Shown piece by piece: positions 15,560-25,269 of a stretch of 40,785 bases of DNA. Source of the DNA: Nocardia seriolae NBRC 15557 (GTDB taxonomy: Bacteria > Actinomycetota > Actinomycetes > Mycobacteriales > Mycobacteriaceae); NCBI RefSeq assembly GCF_007990715.1, contig NZ_BJWY01000063.1, forward strand, positions 1 to 40,785, read 5' to 3'. The notes below the pieces were generated by a model. The model saw only the letters and a program-made list of their open reading frames with translations, was not told where the DNA came from and made no database searches. The position numbers and the translations under genes are program-made. Within the stretch, counting starts at the first letter, position 1. Each line of letters starts with the position of its first letter.

Positions 15560-18500
15560 TCAGTGGGGGCACAGCTCGATACGGGTATCGAGCAATGCCT
15601 GGTCGGCCGAGTTCCAGCGGTCGGCTCGGGCCAGGGCGGTACGGCAGAGCAGATCGGCCACCTCCGCCGGATCGGTGGTCCAGCGTTCGGACGCGAGGTC
15701 CGAGACGCCGATCACGCGCTCGTCGTCGGTGCCGTCGAAGCGGGCGAACCAGCGCGAACCGAGTGCGACGGCGATCGTCCGGCCGAGGGGGATCGGGTCG
15801 GTCGCGTTGCTGACATCCCAGAGCCGAACGGTTTGGTCCACACCCGCGGAGACCAATCGACGGCCGGAGCGGTCCACCGCCAGAGCGGTTACCGATGGGG
15901 TGTGAACGACCTTCTCGGTGTCCGGACCTCCGTGGGTCGGGTCGTCGATATTCCACGCGCGGATGGTTTCGTCGTCGCCGCCGCTGAACAGGTGCCGCCC
16001 GTCGGCGGCGAAGACGAGGGTCGAGACCGCGGCCTGGTGGCCGGTGAGTCGCCGCTCGAGCACCGGGTGGTGGCGATCGGCGATGTTCCACAGGTAGATC
16101 GCGGCATCGCCGGAGCCCGTGGCGACCCGGTTGCCATCGGGTGAGATCGCGATCGATTGGAAGGGGCGGGTGGCCTCGGACGCGGCGGTGCCGAGCGGAT
16201 GCGGCGCAGCGGGGTCGCCGACATCCCACAGCCGAATCGAGACGTCATCGTCGCCGGTGACGAGCACCCGGCCGTCCGGGGTGAATCCGGTGGCGGTGAA
16301 GTGCTCGGTGCGGGTGGTCAGCGGGGTACCGAATGGAGTCGGACGAGCGGGGTCGGCCAGATTCCATAGTTGCAGCCCGCCGCCGGAGGAGTCGGATGCG
16401 GCGAGCGCTATGCCGTCCGGCCGAATCTGCACCAGGACACCATGATTCGGCGGCGCGGCCTGGGTATCGCTGGTCGGCGTGACCGCGTCCCGGGCGACCG
16501 TCCACACCTGGAAACGGCCGTTGGTGCTCGCGGTGACCAGTCGCGACCCCGCGGCGTCGAGCTCTACCGAGGTGAACGGCCCATCGGTGGCCACCGGAAT
16601 ATCGGCGGCCGGGCGAGTCCAGATCCGGACCCGCCCGTCCCCGCCCGCGGTGACCAGGTGAGTATCCGTGGTGAGTTCCAGGCTCGAGATGGGGCCGAGG
16701 TTGCCGCCGACCGGACGCCCGAACGGCTGGTAGCCGGAGGCCGTCTGCTGCCACAGACAGACCGTGCCGTCGGCGCTGCCGGAGGCCATCTGGCCATCCG
16801 GCCCGAACAGCAACGCGTCGACGGCGGCACCGTGCACGGTTTGCGGTGAACCGAGTTCGCGCGGCGCGGCCCGATCCGTCAGCGACCACATGCGCACCGT
16901 TCCGCTCTCGGTTCCCGCGATGAGGCGATCGTCCGGGCCGAACGCCAAGGCTTCCACGGCACCGGCCGCCGCGAACAGTGGTTCGCCGATCGGACTCAGC
17001 CGACCCGGTTCGGTGATGCTCCAGAAACGGATGGTGCGGTCGTCCCCGCCGCTGGCGACCAGGGTCCCGTCGATACTCATCGCCAGCGCGTTGATCACGC
17101 CGGTGTGTGCGGGGATGTGATCGCGTGTCTGCGGCACGGCGGGGTCGGTGAGGTCGACCAGCGTCAGCGCGCCGTCCTCTCCTGCCGCGACGAGCGTGCG
17201 GCCGTCGCTGGTGAACGCGATCGACGTGGCCGGTGCGGTGAGCGTCGAGACGCCAAGGGCCCGGGGAATTTTCGGATCACTGATATCCCACGTCCGGATG
17301 GTCCCGTCGTCGCTTGCGCTGGCGAGCAGGCCGCCGCCCGCCGCAAGGGCGACCGAGTTCACCGCGCACCGGTGGCCGCGCAATCCGGGGCCGAGGGCGA
17401 CGGGGACGTGGTCGTCGGTGATGGACCACACCCGGATCACCGCGTCGTCGCCCGCGCTGAACAGCATCCGCCGGTCCGGATCGTAGGCGAGACCGTTGAT
17501 CCGGCCGGCGTGCCGGTCGGTCGAGGTGGTGATCACCGGATAGGCCTGGGTGGCCATCAGGCGGGCCTGGGTTTCGGCGTTGCCGGGCCGGATTCGGTAG
17601 GCCGCCAACGCCATTCGTATCGACGCGTCGGGGTTGAAGTTCTCTATCCGCTTCGACTCGTTGATCAGGGCATTGACTTCGGCGTCGGCGCGCTCGCGTA
17701 GGACCGCGCCACGCTGCACGAACGCCAGCGTGGCCGTGATCAGGGCGACGACGCACAGCAGGGCTGCGGCGGACAGAAGAATCCTTCGGCGCGAGGACAT
17801 TTCACGTTGGCGACGGATCGACGCCGCGATGAACTCCTGGGCGATCCGATTGATCGAGCCGCCACCGCCGGTCACCACACCGGCGGTCTCCAGGCGCTTG
17901 TCGGCATACAGCAGCGAATTCGGCTTTCCCTCGGTGAACCAGGTGCGCGCGTCCTCTTCGATGCGATGCCGGGCCGGGCCGAATTCCTTTTCCTCCGAGA
18001 CCCATTCGGCCATTCGCGGCCACACTCGCGGCACCGCCTCGTGCAGCAGTTCGATCTCGTCGTCCTGCATGATCACCAGCCGCGCGTCGACCAGGCGGCC
18101 GAGTACCCGTTCGGTCAACTCGGGGTCGGTGGAGTCACCGACCATGACCTTGTGGGGCACCCGATTCCGCGTGATCGAACGCGGGCCGACAACGGTGAGC
18201 GTCATCAGGATCGACCGCGCGAACCGCTGTTCGTCGGCGGTGAGTGCGGCCCAGGCCCGTTCGGCGGTGGCCGCGACCGAACCCGCCGTCTCACCTGCCT
18301 CCCGGTAGGCCGCCAGCGTCAGCGTCCGACCCCGGCGGTGCGACCAGGTCGATTCGAGCACGTGCGACAGCAGCGGTAGCAGTGCGGCCTTGCCGTCGTC
18401 GGAGGTCGCGGCGTCCAGGTCGTGCAGGACGATGTCCACGAGTGCGGGCTCCACCTTCAGACCGCAGGCCAGGGCCGGGCTGGTGATCGCCTCGCGCAGT

Positions 18501-19372
18501 TCGGCTTCGCACATCGCGCCGATGATGACCGACGCATTCCTCATCGCCTGGGCCAGCAGCGGGTACTGGATGACGTCGTTGAAGAAGTCGGAGCGGATGG
18601 CCATGACCGCGGTGACCCGCCGCGCGGCCCCGGGTGCGGTGACGCGCGCCAACTCCTCGACGAAGTCTCGGCGCGCGGCGCTGCCCTCGCACAGGGTGAA
18701 CAGTTCCTCGCCCTGGTCGATCAGCAATAACACGTCGGTGCCGTCGGGTGCCCGGTCGAGTGCGGCACGCAGGGTTTCGCCGGGCCGCGCGCCGGGGCTC
18801 ATCGGTACCGGCGTGCGCGTGTCGGGATTCGCCTGCAAGCCCGCGGCGAGCAGCGAGGACTTGCCCGCACCCGAGACGCCGACCACCAGCACCAGGCGTG
18901 CCATGTCGGCAATCGCCTCCACCAGCGCCATCGCGCCGACGACCGCCGCGCGGGCGTTGTCGCGGCCGAAATACAGGTCCGCGTCCTCGGCGCGGTACGG
19001 GGACAGCCCTCGGTACGGCGGATGATCCGGCTCCCGCACCGGCCGGACCGTATCGCCGTGGTCGTCCTTGGCCTGTTGCCAAGCGATTTGCCAGCTACCG
19101 AGGTCGAGCAGGGTTCGGTCGGCATTCCGGGATGGTGGCCGCGCCTTCGCGTCGCCGATGAGGACGGTGAGGACCGGCAGCACGGACTCGAAGGTCGCGG
19201 GCAGGCCGACGCCGCGCCGCCAGTCGCTGATCCGCTGCACGGTTACCCGGCTGGTACCGGGTGTACCGACGATATTCGCCCGTCGCACCACGGATTTGAC
19301 TACCGGCGTGCCCGCGAGCTGGAACAGCGCGGTCAGCCGTTGAGCGAAGCGTTCACGCGCACCCGCTACCAC
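15560..19372 (-). CDS. HTH-STAND NTPase-TM-WD40 signalling protein
   Basis: 1270 aa. Residues 1-100 form a helix-turn-helix-like domain (ARERFAQRLTALFQLAG, RISDWRRGVGLPATFE). YRGLSPYRAEDADLYFGRD (120-138) opens an nSTAND1-type NTPase with Walker A GVSGAGKSS (165-173) and Walker B VLLLIDQGEELF (214-225). A winged-helix-like region follows, then one membrane helix (531-552). Residues about 625-1240 contain 14 WD40-like repeats ending in IRVWS, IRTWD, IRFWS, VRMWS or similar, enough for two seven-bladed propellers. Such proteins act as ligand-triggered switches; some bacterial STANDs are antiphage sensors, but no effector domain is visible here. GTG 19372 fits AGGAG at 19380-19384 better than TTG 19378. 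Divergent from an AraC regulator. Confidence 0.87.
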   Translation of the reverse strand: MVAGARERFAQRLTALFQLAGTPVVKSVVRRANIVGTPGTSRVTVQRISDWRRGVGLPATFESVLPVLTVLIGDAKARPPSRNADRTLLDLGSWQIAWQQAKDDHGDTVRPVREPDHPPYRGLSPYRAEDADLYFGRDNARAAVVGAMALVEAIADMARLVLVVGVSGAGKSSLLAAGLQANPDTRTPVPMSPGARPGETLRAALDRAPDGTDVLLLIDQGEELFTLCEGSAARRDFVEELARVTAPGAARRVTAVMAIRSDFFNDVIQYPLLAQAMRNASVIIGAMCEAELREAITSPALACGLKVEPALVDIVLHDLDAATSDDGKAALLPLLSHVLESTWSHRRGRTLTLAAYREAGETAGSVAATAERAWAALTADEQRFARSILMTLTVVGPRSITRNRVPHKVMVGDSTDPELTERVLGRLVDARLVIMQDDEIELLHEAVPRVWPRMAEWVSEEKEFGPARHRIEEDARTWFTEGKPNSLLYADKRLETAGVVTGGGGSINRIAQEFIAASIRRQREMSSRRRILLSAAALLCVVALITATLAFVQRGAVLRERADAEVNALINESKRIENFNPDASIRMALAAYRIRPGNAETQARLMATQAYPVITTSTDRHAGRINGLAYDPDRRMLFSAGDDAVIRVWSITDDHVPVALGPGLRGHRCAVNSVALAAGGGLLASASDDGTIRTWDISDPKIPRALGVSTLTAPATSIAFTSDGRTLVAAGEDGALTLVDLTDPAVPQTRDHIPAHTGVINALAMSIDGTLVASGGDDRTIRFWSITEPGRLSPIGEPLFAAAGAVEALAFGPDDRLIAGTESGTVRMWSLTDRAAPRELGSPQTVHGAAVDALLFGPDGQMASGSADGTVCLWQQTASGYQPFGRPVGGNLGPISSLELTTDTHLVTAGGDGRVRIWTRPAADIPVATDGPFTSVELDAAGSRLVTASTNGRFQVWTVARDAVTPTSDTQAAPPNHGVLVQIRPDGIALAASDSSGGGLQLWNLADPARPTPFGTPLTTRTEHFTATGFTPDGRVLVTGDDDVSIRLWDVGDPAAPHPLGTAASEATRPFQSIAISPDGNRVATGSGDAAIYLWNIADRHHPVLERRLTGHQAAVSTLVFAADGRHLFSGGDDETIRAWNIDDPTHGGPDTEKVVHTPSVTALAVDRSGRRLVSAGVDQTVRLWDVSNATDPIPLGRTIAVALGSRWFARFDGTDDERVIGVSDLASERWTTDPAEVADLLCRTALARADRWNSADQALLDTRIELCPH

Positions 19373-19754
19373 CGGCAAACTCCTGGAGGATCCGACGACA
19401 CGGCTCGGACAGACACTCGCGCAGCACTCTCCGAGTGAAGGTTACAGCCGGTGCGGTTGTGTAGCGAACCTCTGGCATCCGGCGTGTACCGCAACACGGC
19501 AGCCATGTCCATGGCTCCCGCCGTAAACATAACGTCAATGCAATCCGGTCCGGATTATCCGACCAGGCGATTCACCGGTGTGAACTGGAGGATTGCCAAC
19601 TTGTCGCTTGATGGCGCGGCGAGTCTCACGGGAGTATTCGAGGCATCGAACCGACTCGCGTCGCGGGTCATCGGAGGGTCGGCCGGACATCCGAGCCCGG
19701 CGACCAGTTCGAAATACACCACGATCGACGGCAATACCTGAGGAGTCGTCCGGT
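19373..19754. other. Divergent intergenic region, STAND/AraC
   Basis: This 382-bp stretch should hold promoters for both divergent genes. A 46-codon frame (TTG 19601 to TGA 19741) follows GGAGG at 19588-19592, and its stop overlaps the AGGAG of the AraC gene. It could be a coupled leader peptide, but no homologue is recognised. Nothing else is clear. Confidence 0.3.
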
Positions 19755-20849
19755 ATGGAAATTTTCGATCCCGAGTTCAGCGCGGCGAATATCGCGCCGA
19801 CCGTCCTCATCCGCCTGTGCGCGGTTGCCGAGGAGCGCGGAGTGGACCCCGAACAGTGGTTCCTGGGGACAGGCGTATTGCCCGGACGGCTCGACTCCCC
19901 GGCGGCGCGGGTCTCGTATCGACAGGCGACGACGATCATCCGCCGCGCCGTACGTGCGATGCCGGAAGGGGCGCTCGGGCTCGAGGTCGGATCGCGCGAT
20001 TCGACCGTCACCTACGGCATGCTCGGCTTCGCGATGCGCAGCAGCCGGACCGCCGGCGATGCCATGGCACTTGCGAGCGAAATGTCCGGGTTGGCGGGCA
20101 CCTTGACGGATTTCGGATTCAGCCGTCGCGGCGAGCTGAGCACGCTTCGGGTGTTCGAGCGCGTGCCCGATCCGGAGCTGGTGCGCTTCCTCACCGAGCA
20201 GGCGATCGCGGCGGCGCTGTCCTTCGGACGATCACTGGTCGGCGATGGGGTCGAACCCGTCGGGGTCAGGCTGAGCTATCCGGAGCCCGCGTACGCCGCC
20301 GACTATCGGCGATACTTCCGATGTCCGGTCGAATTCGGTAGCGGGGTCAGCGAATTGGACTTCCGCACCGAGTTGTTCACGCGGCCGATTCCCACCTACA
20401 ACCGGGCCGGCCTGACGGTGGCCGTAGAGGCGTGCAGGCGAATGGCTGGGGGCGGTGCGGCCGGCAATGACGTCGTTGCGTCGGTCGAGTCGATTCTCGG
20501 CGAGAACCTGCGCCGCTCGATGTCGATGTCGGAGGTCGCCGAACGGTTGTTCATCACCGAGCGCACGCTGCGCAGGCGGCTGCGGTCGGCGGGCGCGAAG
20601 TACATCGATATCCGCGATCGGGTCCGGCAGCGCCGTGCGCTGTTCCTGGTCCGGGAAACCGGGATGACGATTGTGCAGATCGCCGCGGAGACCGGCTACC
20701 GCGACGCGCGCGAGTTCCGGCGTGCGTATGTGCGCTGGAACGGCGAGCCGCCGAGCCGGACACGGGCCCGCGGCGCGCTCGGGTCGTCCACCGCCGATAC
20801 CGGAATCACCGGGCGGCTACCGGTCGAGGATGGCCGTATCGCATCGTGA
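19755..20849 (+). CDS. AraC-family transcriptional regulator
   Basis: 364 aa. Residues about 20-205 match the arabinose-binding-like N-terminal domain of OruR/ArgR-type AraC regulators (VSYRQATTIIRRAV, TYGMLGFAMRSSRTAGDAM). The C-terminal DNA-binding domain carries two helix-turn-helices: MSMSEVAERLFITERTLRRRLRSAG and MTIVQIAAETGYRDAREFRRAYVRW, with the usual final GEPPSRTRA. AGGAG at 19741-19745 precedes ATG 19755. It is divergent from the STAND gene and could control it; the effector is unknown. Confidence 0.9.
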   Translation: MEIFDPEFSAANIAPTVLIRLCAVAEERGVDPEQWFLGTGVLPGRLDSPAARVSYRQATTIIRRAVRAMPEGALGLEVGSRDSTVTYGMLGFAMRSSRTAGDAMALASEMSGLAGTLTDFGFSRRGELSTLRVFERVPDPELVRFLTEQAIAAALSFGRSLVGDGVEPVGVRLSYPEPAYAADYRRYFRCPVEFGSGVSELDFRTELFTRPIPTYNRAGLTVAVEACRRMAGGGAAGNDVVASVESILGENLRRSMSMSEVAERLFITERTLRRRLRSAGAKYIDIRDRVRQRRALFLVRETGMTIVQIAAETGYRDAREFRRAYVRWNGEPPSRTRARGALGSSTADTGITGRLPVEDGRIAS

Positions 20850-20862
20850 CGCGTACGTCGCC

Positions 20863-20892
20863 GTGCACGCCACTCGGGAGTGTGGCGTGCAC
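20863..20892. terminator. Hairpin between convergent genes
   Basis: Arms GTGCACGCCAC (20863-20873) and GTGGCGTGCAC (20882-20892) form a perfect 11-bp stem with an 8-nt loop, just after the AraC stop and facing the gene ending at 20914. Confidence 0.75.
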
Positions 20893-20913
20893 AGCGATTT
20901 CTGTCCACGGGAT

Positions 20914-21249
20914 TCAATTGCGACCCATCATTCCGGCCTTCTCCTTGATATCCGCCACACGCCGAGAAGTATCGCGGGATATCGAATCGATCCGTTCTCG
21001 CGTCCGCTTCACGGTCGGACCGATGATGATCCATAGCCGGAGAATATCCAGGATCATCGCCAGCATGCCGATGCGCAGCGATCGGCGCGCCAATCGCCGA
21101 CTCATGGCGCGAAGGTGGCGATCGTTCGGAATCGATCGCGCGCCTTCGGACGCCCGCCGAAGATATCGATGCAAATGATTCGGTCGTGACACGGATCGAG
21201 CGGACCGACGCTGCGATAAATCACTCACTGCTTGTTTGAGGATTGTCAT
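20914..21249 (-). CDS. Hypothetical basic membrane-associated protein
   Basis: About 111 aa from ATG 21249 (MTILKQAVSDLSQRRSARS). The N-terminal two-thirds are strongly basic. A single hydrophobic stretch, IGMLAMILDILRLWIIIG, is followed by a charged helical tail with KRTRERIDSISRDTSRRVADIKEKAG that may form a coiled coil. No family recognised. There is no clear ribosome site and the local DNA is more AT-rich than the rest of the window, so the gene is uncertain. Confidence 0.4.
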   Translation of the reverse strand: MTILKQAVSDLSQRRSARSVSRPNHLHRYLRRASEGARSIPNDRHLRAMSRRLARRSLRIGMLAMILDILRLWIIIGPTVKRTRERIDSISRDTSRRVADIKEKAGMMGRN

Positions 21250-21384
21250 TGGGCCACTGTATTCCGTCGACGCTTGCAACCGCGATGGTATATCCGACCA
21301 AAATGGTGCGGTTTCCGGACGTCTTATTCGATATGGGATCCGTCCCTATTGACTCATTTATCAATGCTGGCGAACGCTCTGCTG

Positions 21385-21855
21385 ATGAGAAAATCTGCTC
21401 TTCTCGGCATAGCGCTGTCCGCTGGCGCAACAGTCGCGTTGCTCACCGCGTACGGTGGCTCGATCAGCGACGTGAGGGCGCATTCGATCACGACGGTCAG
21501 CACCGATTCCGCCGATTGCAGAACCGGTGCGCAGACCGTGAGCGACCTGCAACCGGTACTGCGGCAACTCGGCGACAGCCTCACCGCGCTCGGTCCCGCC
21601 GCCGACCGGAACATCCTCCCGACCGCGCTCGCTCAACTCGACGACGCCCGCCGATCCGCCGATCGGATCAGCGGCGGATTCGCCGCGGCGGCAGACGCAA
21701 TGAGCGCCCCCTCAATGATTCGATCCGAATTCCGACACCCGGCGGCCGTCCTCGGGCGGCAGGCTGGTGCGCTGGCACGAGATCGCCGAGCGCGGTGCGG
21801 CGCAGGCTGTCGCGCTGACTCGCAGTTGCGCACCGGAACTGGCTGTCACCACTGA
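21385..21855 (+). CDS. Putative exported protein with chimeric 3' end
   Basis: From ATG 21385 the product starts MRKSALLGIALSAGATVALL, a good Sec signal peptide, then a helical Asp/Ala-rich domain (VSDLQPVLRQLGDSLTALG, LAQLDDARRSADRISGG) up to about residue 110. From about 21715 the frame runs, out of phase, through the universal stress protein sequence in the next entry, so the last 45 residues (HPAAVLGRQAGALARDRRARCGA...) are probably meaningless. An upstream in-frame ATG at 21364 is also possible. No ribosome site is evident. It looks like a 3'-truncated secreted-protein gene joined to a 5'-truncated usp gene. Confidence 0.45.
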   Translation: MRKSALLGIALSAGATVALLTAYGGSISDVRAHSITTVSTDSADCRTGAQTVSDLQPVLRQLGDSLTALGPAADRNILPTALAQLDDARRSADRISGGFAAAADAMSAPSMIRSEFRHPAAVLGRQAGALARDRRARCGAGCRADSQLRTGTGCHH

Positions 21856-22438
21856 AATCACCCCACAGGCAGCCGCCCCCGCGCTCATCGCGCTCAGCGC
21901 ACAGGCGCGCATCCTGGTGATCGGTGCGCGGACGGTCTGGGACAACCGCCTGGTGGGTCCGACAACCATGGAGGTCGCCCGGCACGCACACTGGCCGCTC
22001 GTGGTCTGGCGCGGTGTCGAGGGCCGGCCGATCCCGCGTCGCAAACCGGTCGTGGTGGGCGTGGACGGCACCGAGTTCAGCACTGCGGCAATGGATCTGG
22101 GATTCGAACTGGCCGCGGCGTTCGGGACGACGGTGACGGCCGTGCACTGCGGGCCGCACCGGCTCCAGCCGGTGGGGCGGGAGATCGGCGAAACGCGGAG
22201 CGGGTCCGCGGTGCTGGCGGAAGCGCGCGGTCCCTACCGTGCGAAGCATCCCGGCGTCGAGATCACCGAGATGGCGGTGCCCGGTGTGCCCGCGACCGTG
22301 CTGGCCGAGGCGGGCCACGACGCTCAACTGGTGGCGGTCGGTACCCGGGCACGCGATGCGGCGACCGCCGCGCTGTTCGGATCGACGAGCCGGGATCTGC
22401 TGCACCATGCACCGTGCCCGGTGCTGCTCTGCCGCTGA
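21719..22438 (+). pseudogene. Universal stress protein lacking its N-terminus
   Basis: The open frame begins right after a TGA at 21716 with DPNSDTRRPSSGGRLVRWHEIAERGA, which is mid-domain sequence of a two-domain actinobacterial UspA protein. The first nucleotide-binding strand (usually VVVGVDGS) and about 50 residues are missing. The rest is intact: first-domain end VIGARTVWDNRLVGP, second domain VVVGVDGTEFSTAAMDLGFELA and GTRARDAATAALFGSTSRDLLHHAPCPVLLCR. A GTG at 21767 could start a shortened protein of 223 aa. In mycobacteria such proteins bind ATP and belong to the dormancy response. Confidence 0.75.
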
Positions 22439-22539
22439 ATTCCCGACGAGGCACGACTTCCGGCGGGTGTCCGTGGGATCGGCCGGCGGCGTGGCAGGGG
22501 CCGGACGGCGATGGTGAGCGTGGGGCGTCTCGGTGCGGG

Positions 22540-24555
22540 CTACAGGCCGGTCGGATAGGTTTCCGGGGTCGTGCCCGCGATCCACCGGCTGCCCGGCGAC
22601 AGCGGTTCGAGGGCTGTGGTTTCGTCGATGTGGATGATGGCGTCGTAGCGGTCGGCCGCGCGGGTATGGAAGTAGTGGCTCTGGCGTTCGGTGGTGGGCT
22701 GGTAGATGACGCCGATGGCACGTTCGAGCCGTGGGGTACGCAGGATCTCGCCGACGTTGTCCGGACGGTCGGTGCGCAGGAAGAGCGCGGGCATGCCGGT
22801 GTCGTGCAGGAGTTCCTCGATGCTGCTGGGCAGCGGGGGCCGCACTCGTTTGCGTTCGGCGTCCCCGCCCCAGCGGCTCGCTGCGGTGACCTCACCCTGT
22901 GCCGTGGTGAAACCGATACTGCGGCACTGGTTTCCGTGACGCTCCCGGATCAGCTGGCCGAGCGAGAGCTGGCCGTCGGCGGCCATTTCGGTGGCGCGGG
23001 CGTCGCCGAGATGAGAGTTGTGCGCCCACACCACGATGCGCGCCGGTGCGCCGGGGCGGTCGAGATGGCGGGCCAGCGCGTCGAGGGTGTCGGCCATGTG
23101 CTCATCGCGCAGGTTCCACGACGAGACCCGGTCACCGAACATCGCCCGGTAGTAGGCCTCCGCGTCGCGGACCGTCGAGGCGTTGCGCAGGGCGTCGAAA
23201 TGCGCCTCGCCGTCCTGGATTTCGGTCAGCGCGGTGTTGCGTTGCAGTTCCACCAGCTGCCGGACGACCTCGGCCTGGCAGGATGCCCCGGCGCCGAACG
23301 CGGCCGCGAAGCCATAGGCTTGACCGTCGTCGTCGGAGGTGCGGTCGAAGCAGGCGTATCGGCGCTTGGCCCGCTGTGCCGCAGCGGGATCGGCCTGTTC
23401 CAGATAGTCGATCACCCGCTGCATCGAGCGGTGCATGGAGTACAGGTCGAGTCCGTAGAATCCGGCGCCGGGCTCGTCGCGGCGGCGCTGACCGTCGTTG
23501 TGCAGGCACAGCCATTCGATGAACTCGCGGACAACGGTATTGCGCCACATCCAGGCCGGGAAGCGTTCGAAGCCCGACAGCGCGTGTGTGGGCGATTCGT
23601 CGTCGCCGAGGCCGCGCACGTAGCGGTCGACACGGTAGGCGTCGGGCCAATCCGCCTCCGCCGCGACAGCGCAGAACCCGTGCTCGCTGATGAGCCAGCT
23701 GGTGATGGCCGCGCGGGCGGCATAGAACTCCTGGGTGCCGTGTGAGCTCTCGCCGATCAGCACGAACCGGGCGTCACCGATCAGCTCCGCCAGCGCGGAT
23801 TCGGGCGGCACCCCGCCGGGGGCCGCGAGCGCCGCCGACCGCAGCACCCGCGCCGGATCCTCGGCCGGCCGTGCCGCACCGACGGTGGGGGTGGTGAGCA
23901 GCCGCCGCACTTCGTCATCGGTGGTCTGCGCGAAGTTCCAGAACGAATCGCCGACCGCCAGGAACGGCGATGGCATGGTGGCACAGACCATTTCATCGAC
24001 GAGCGCGCCGAATTCGCGGCACGTCGATTCCGGCGCGGCCGGGACCGCGACCACGATCCGCTTCGGCTCCCCGGCGCGGATCGCCTCGACCGCGGCGAAC
24101 ATGCTGGTGCCGGTGGCCAATCCGTCATCGACGAGAATCACCGTGCGACCGGCCACCTCGTGGGGCGGGCGTCCGGATCGGTAGGCGGCCTCGCGGCGGG
24201 TCAGCTCCCGGGCCTCGTCACGGACGACGGCGCGCACCTGCTCTGCGGTGAGCCGCAGCGTGCGCACGAGGTCGTCATTGAGCACCACGCGACCGCCGCC
24301 GGCGAGTGCGCCGATCGCGAATTCGGGATTGCCGGGTGCGCCGAGCTTGCGCACGATGAGCGTGTCCAACGGGGCATCGAGCGCGGCCGCCACCTCCCAG
24401 GCGACGGGCACGCCACCGCGCGCGAGTCCGAGCACCACCACGTCGGGATCGTTGCGGTAGTGCTCGAGCAGACGGGCCAGCACGCGGCCGGCCTCGCGGC
24501 GGTCACGGAAGATCTGGCGCGGCTGGTCCCGGAACAACGGCGTCGTGGATGTCAT
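22540..24555 (-). CDS. Phosphoribosyltransferase-erythromycin esterase fusion
   Basis: 671 aa, start at ATG 24555 with GAGGAGT at 24561-24567. Residues 1-215 are a type I phosphoribosyltransferase domain with the PRPP loop VILVDDGLATGTSM (138-152). Residues about 255-665 are an erythromycin-esterase-like domain with IGESSHGTQEFYAARA (267-282), AAEADWPDAYRVDRY, WMWRN and IVVWAHNSHLGDA. The order and size match Mtb Rv2030c, a DosR-regulon member. The biochemical role is not established; Ere homology does not by itself imply macrolide resistance. It lies 100 bp downstream of the flavodoxin gene on the same strand and likely shares its promoter. Confidence 0.9.
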   Translation of the reverse strand: MTSTTPLFRDQPRQIFRDRREAGRVLARLLEHYRNDPDVVVLGLARGGVPVAWEVAAALDAPLDTLIVRKLGAPGNPEFAIGALAGGGRVVLNDDLVRTLRLTAEQVRAVVRDEARELTRREAAYRSGRPPHEVAGRTVILVDDGLATGTSMFAAVEAIRAGEPKRIVVAVPAAPESTCREFGALVDEMVCATMPSPFLAVGDSFWNFAQTTDDEVRRLLTTPTVGAARPAEDPARVLRSAALAAPGGVPPESALAELIGDARFVLIGESSHGTQEFYAARAAITSWLISEHGFCAVAAEADWPDAYRVDRYVRGLGDDESPTHALSGFERFPAWMWRNTVVREFIEWLCLHNDGQRRRDEPGAGFYGLDLYSMHRSMQRVIDYLEQADPAAAQRAKRRYACFDRTSDDDGQAYGFAAAFGAGASCQAEVVRQLVELQRNTALTEIQDGEAHFDALRNASTVRDAEAYYRAMFGDRVSSWNLRDEHMADTLDALARHLDRPGAPARIVVWAHNSHLGDARATEMAADGQLSLGQLIRERHGNQCRSIGFTTAQGEVTAASRWGGDAERKRVRPPLPSSIEELLHDTGMPALFLRTDRPDNVGEILRTPRLERAIGVIYQPTTERQSHYFHTRAADRYDAIIHIDETTALEPLSPGSRWIAGTTPETYPTGL

Positions 24556-24655
24556 CGGAAACTCCTCGGGGACAGGGGAATCGGGAGCGCTCCGGCAGCG
24601 CGGCCGACGAACGGATCGGTAGGGCGGCTCATCGGGTGCGCCTTTCGGAGGCGGG

Positions 24656-25210
24656 TCAGGGATGTGCCGGGATGGTTCGCGGCCCCGGCAGGCGCAAGCT
24701 GTGCGCAATGGAGTCGGTCCAGCGGCTGACAGCGGTCCAGTCACGCAGATCGCCGTATCGGCCGCCGCCCATCAGCCGGTAGAGGGCGCGAGCCTGCCAC
24801 GAGACCCCGGCGCGCTCGTAATGGCCCGCGAATGCCCGGTATTCGTGTGGGGCGATCGAATCCCGCACCGCGGCTATCTGTTTCGGCACCATGCGGCCGA
24901 GGGGACCGCCGATCGGGCCGCGCAGCGCGGGGCCGAGCCCGACGCTGAACAGCCAGACGGTACGGGTGTTGAGTTCGTCGCGGTGGGCACGCACGTAATC
25001 CACGAGCGTGGGCAGCAGGGCCCTGTTGTGCACGGCGCTGCCGAGGACGACGGCGTCGAAACGGGACAGGTCCGGGGCGTGTTCGACGTCGGCGACCGCC
25101 ACGGTGGCGCCGCGCCCGGCCAGGTCGGCCGCGATGAACTCGGCGATTTCGCGGGTCGAGCCCTGCGCTGTCGCGTAGAGGACGGCGATGCGGAGTGCCT
25201 GATCGGCCAT
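24656..25210 (-). CDS. Flavodoxin-domain protein
   Basis: 184 aa. IAVLYATAQGSTREIAEFIAADL at the N-terminus is the FMN phosphate-binding loop, followed by ATVAVADVEHAPDLSRFDAVVLGSAVHN and TVWLFSVGLGP. It resembles HemG-like or stand-alone flavodoxins and long-chain homologues found in mycobacterial dormancy clusters. It is an electron carrier or quinone-linked oxidoreductase in the cytoplasm; the partner is unknown. It starts at ATG 25210, directly downstream of the intergenic region with two DosR-box-like repeats, and heads an apparent operon with the phosphoribosyltransferase-esterase gene. Confidence 0.85.
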   Translation of the reverse strand: MADQALRIAVLYATAQGSTREIAEFIAADLAGRGATVAVADVEHAPDLSRFDAVVLGSAVHNRALLPTLVDYVRAHRDELNTRTVWLFSVGLGPALRGPIGGPLGRMVPKQIAAVRDSIAPHEYRAFAGHYERAGVSWQARALYRLMGGGRYGDLRDWTAVSRWTDSIAHSLRLPGPRTIPAHP

Positions 25211-25269
25211 GCCTCGGATCCTGGTCCTTGCGCCCGTGATCGGGTGAGAGGACTCGTGCCCGGACTCGG

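Noticed and set aside
22414..23745. 443-codon frame antisense to the phosphoribosyltransferase-esterase gene
   Set aside because: No homology and typical shadow composition.
24571..24580. GGAGCGCTCC palindrome as an operator upstream of the phosphoribosyltransferase-esterase gene
   Set aside because: Only 10 bp and GC-rich; such palindromes are expected by chance at this base composition.
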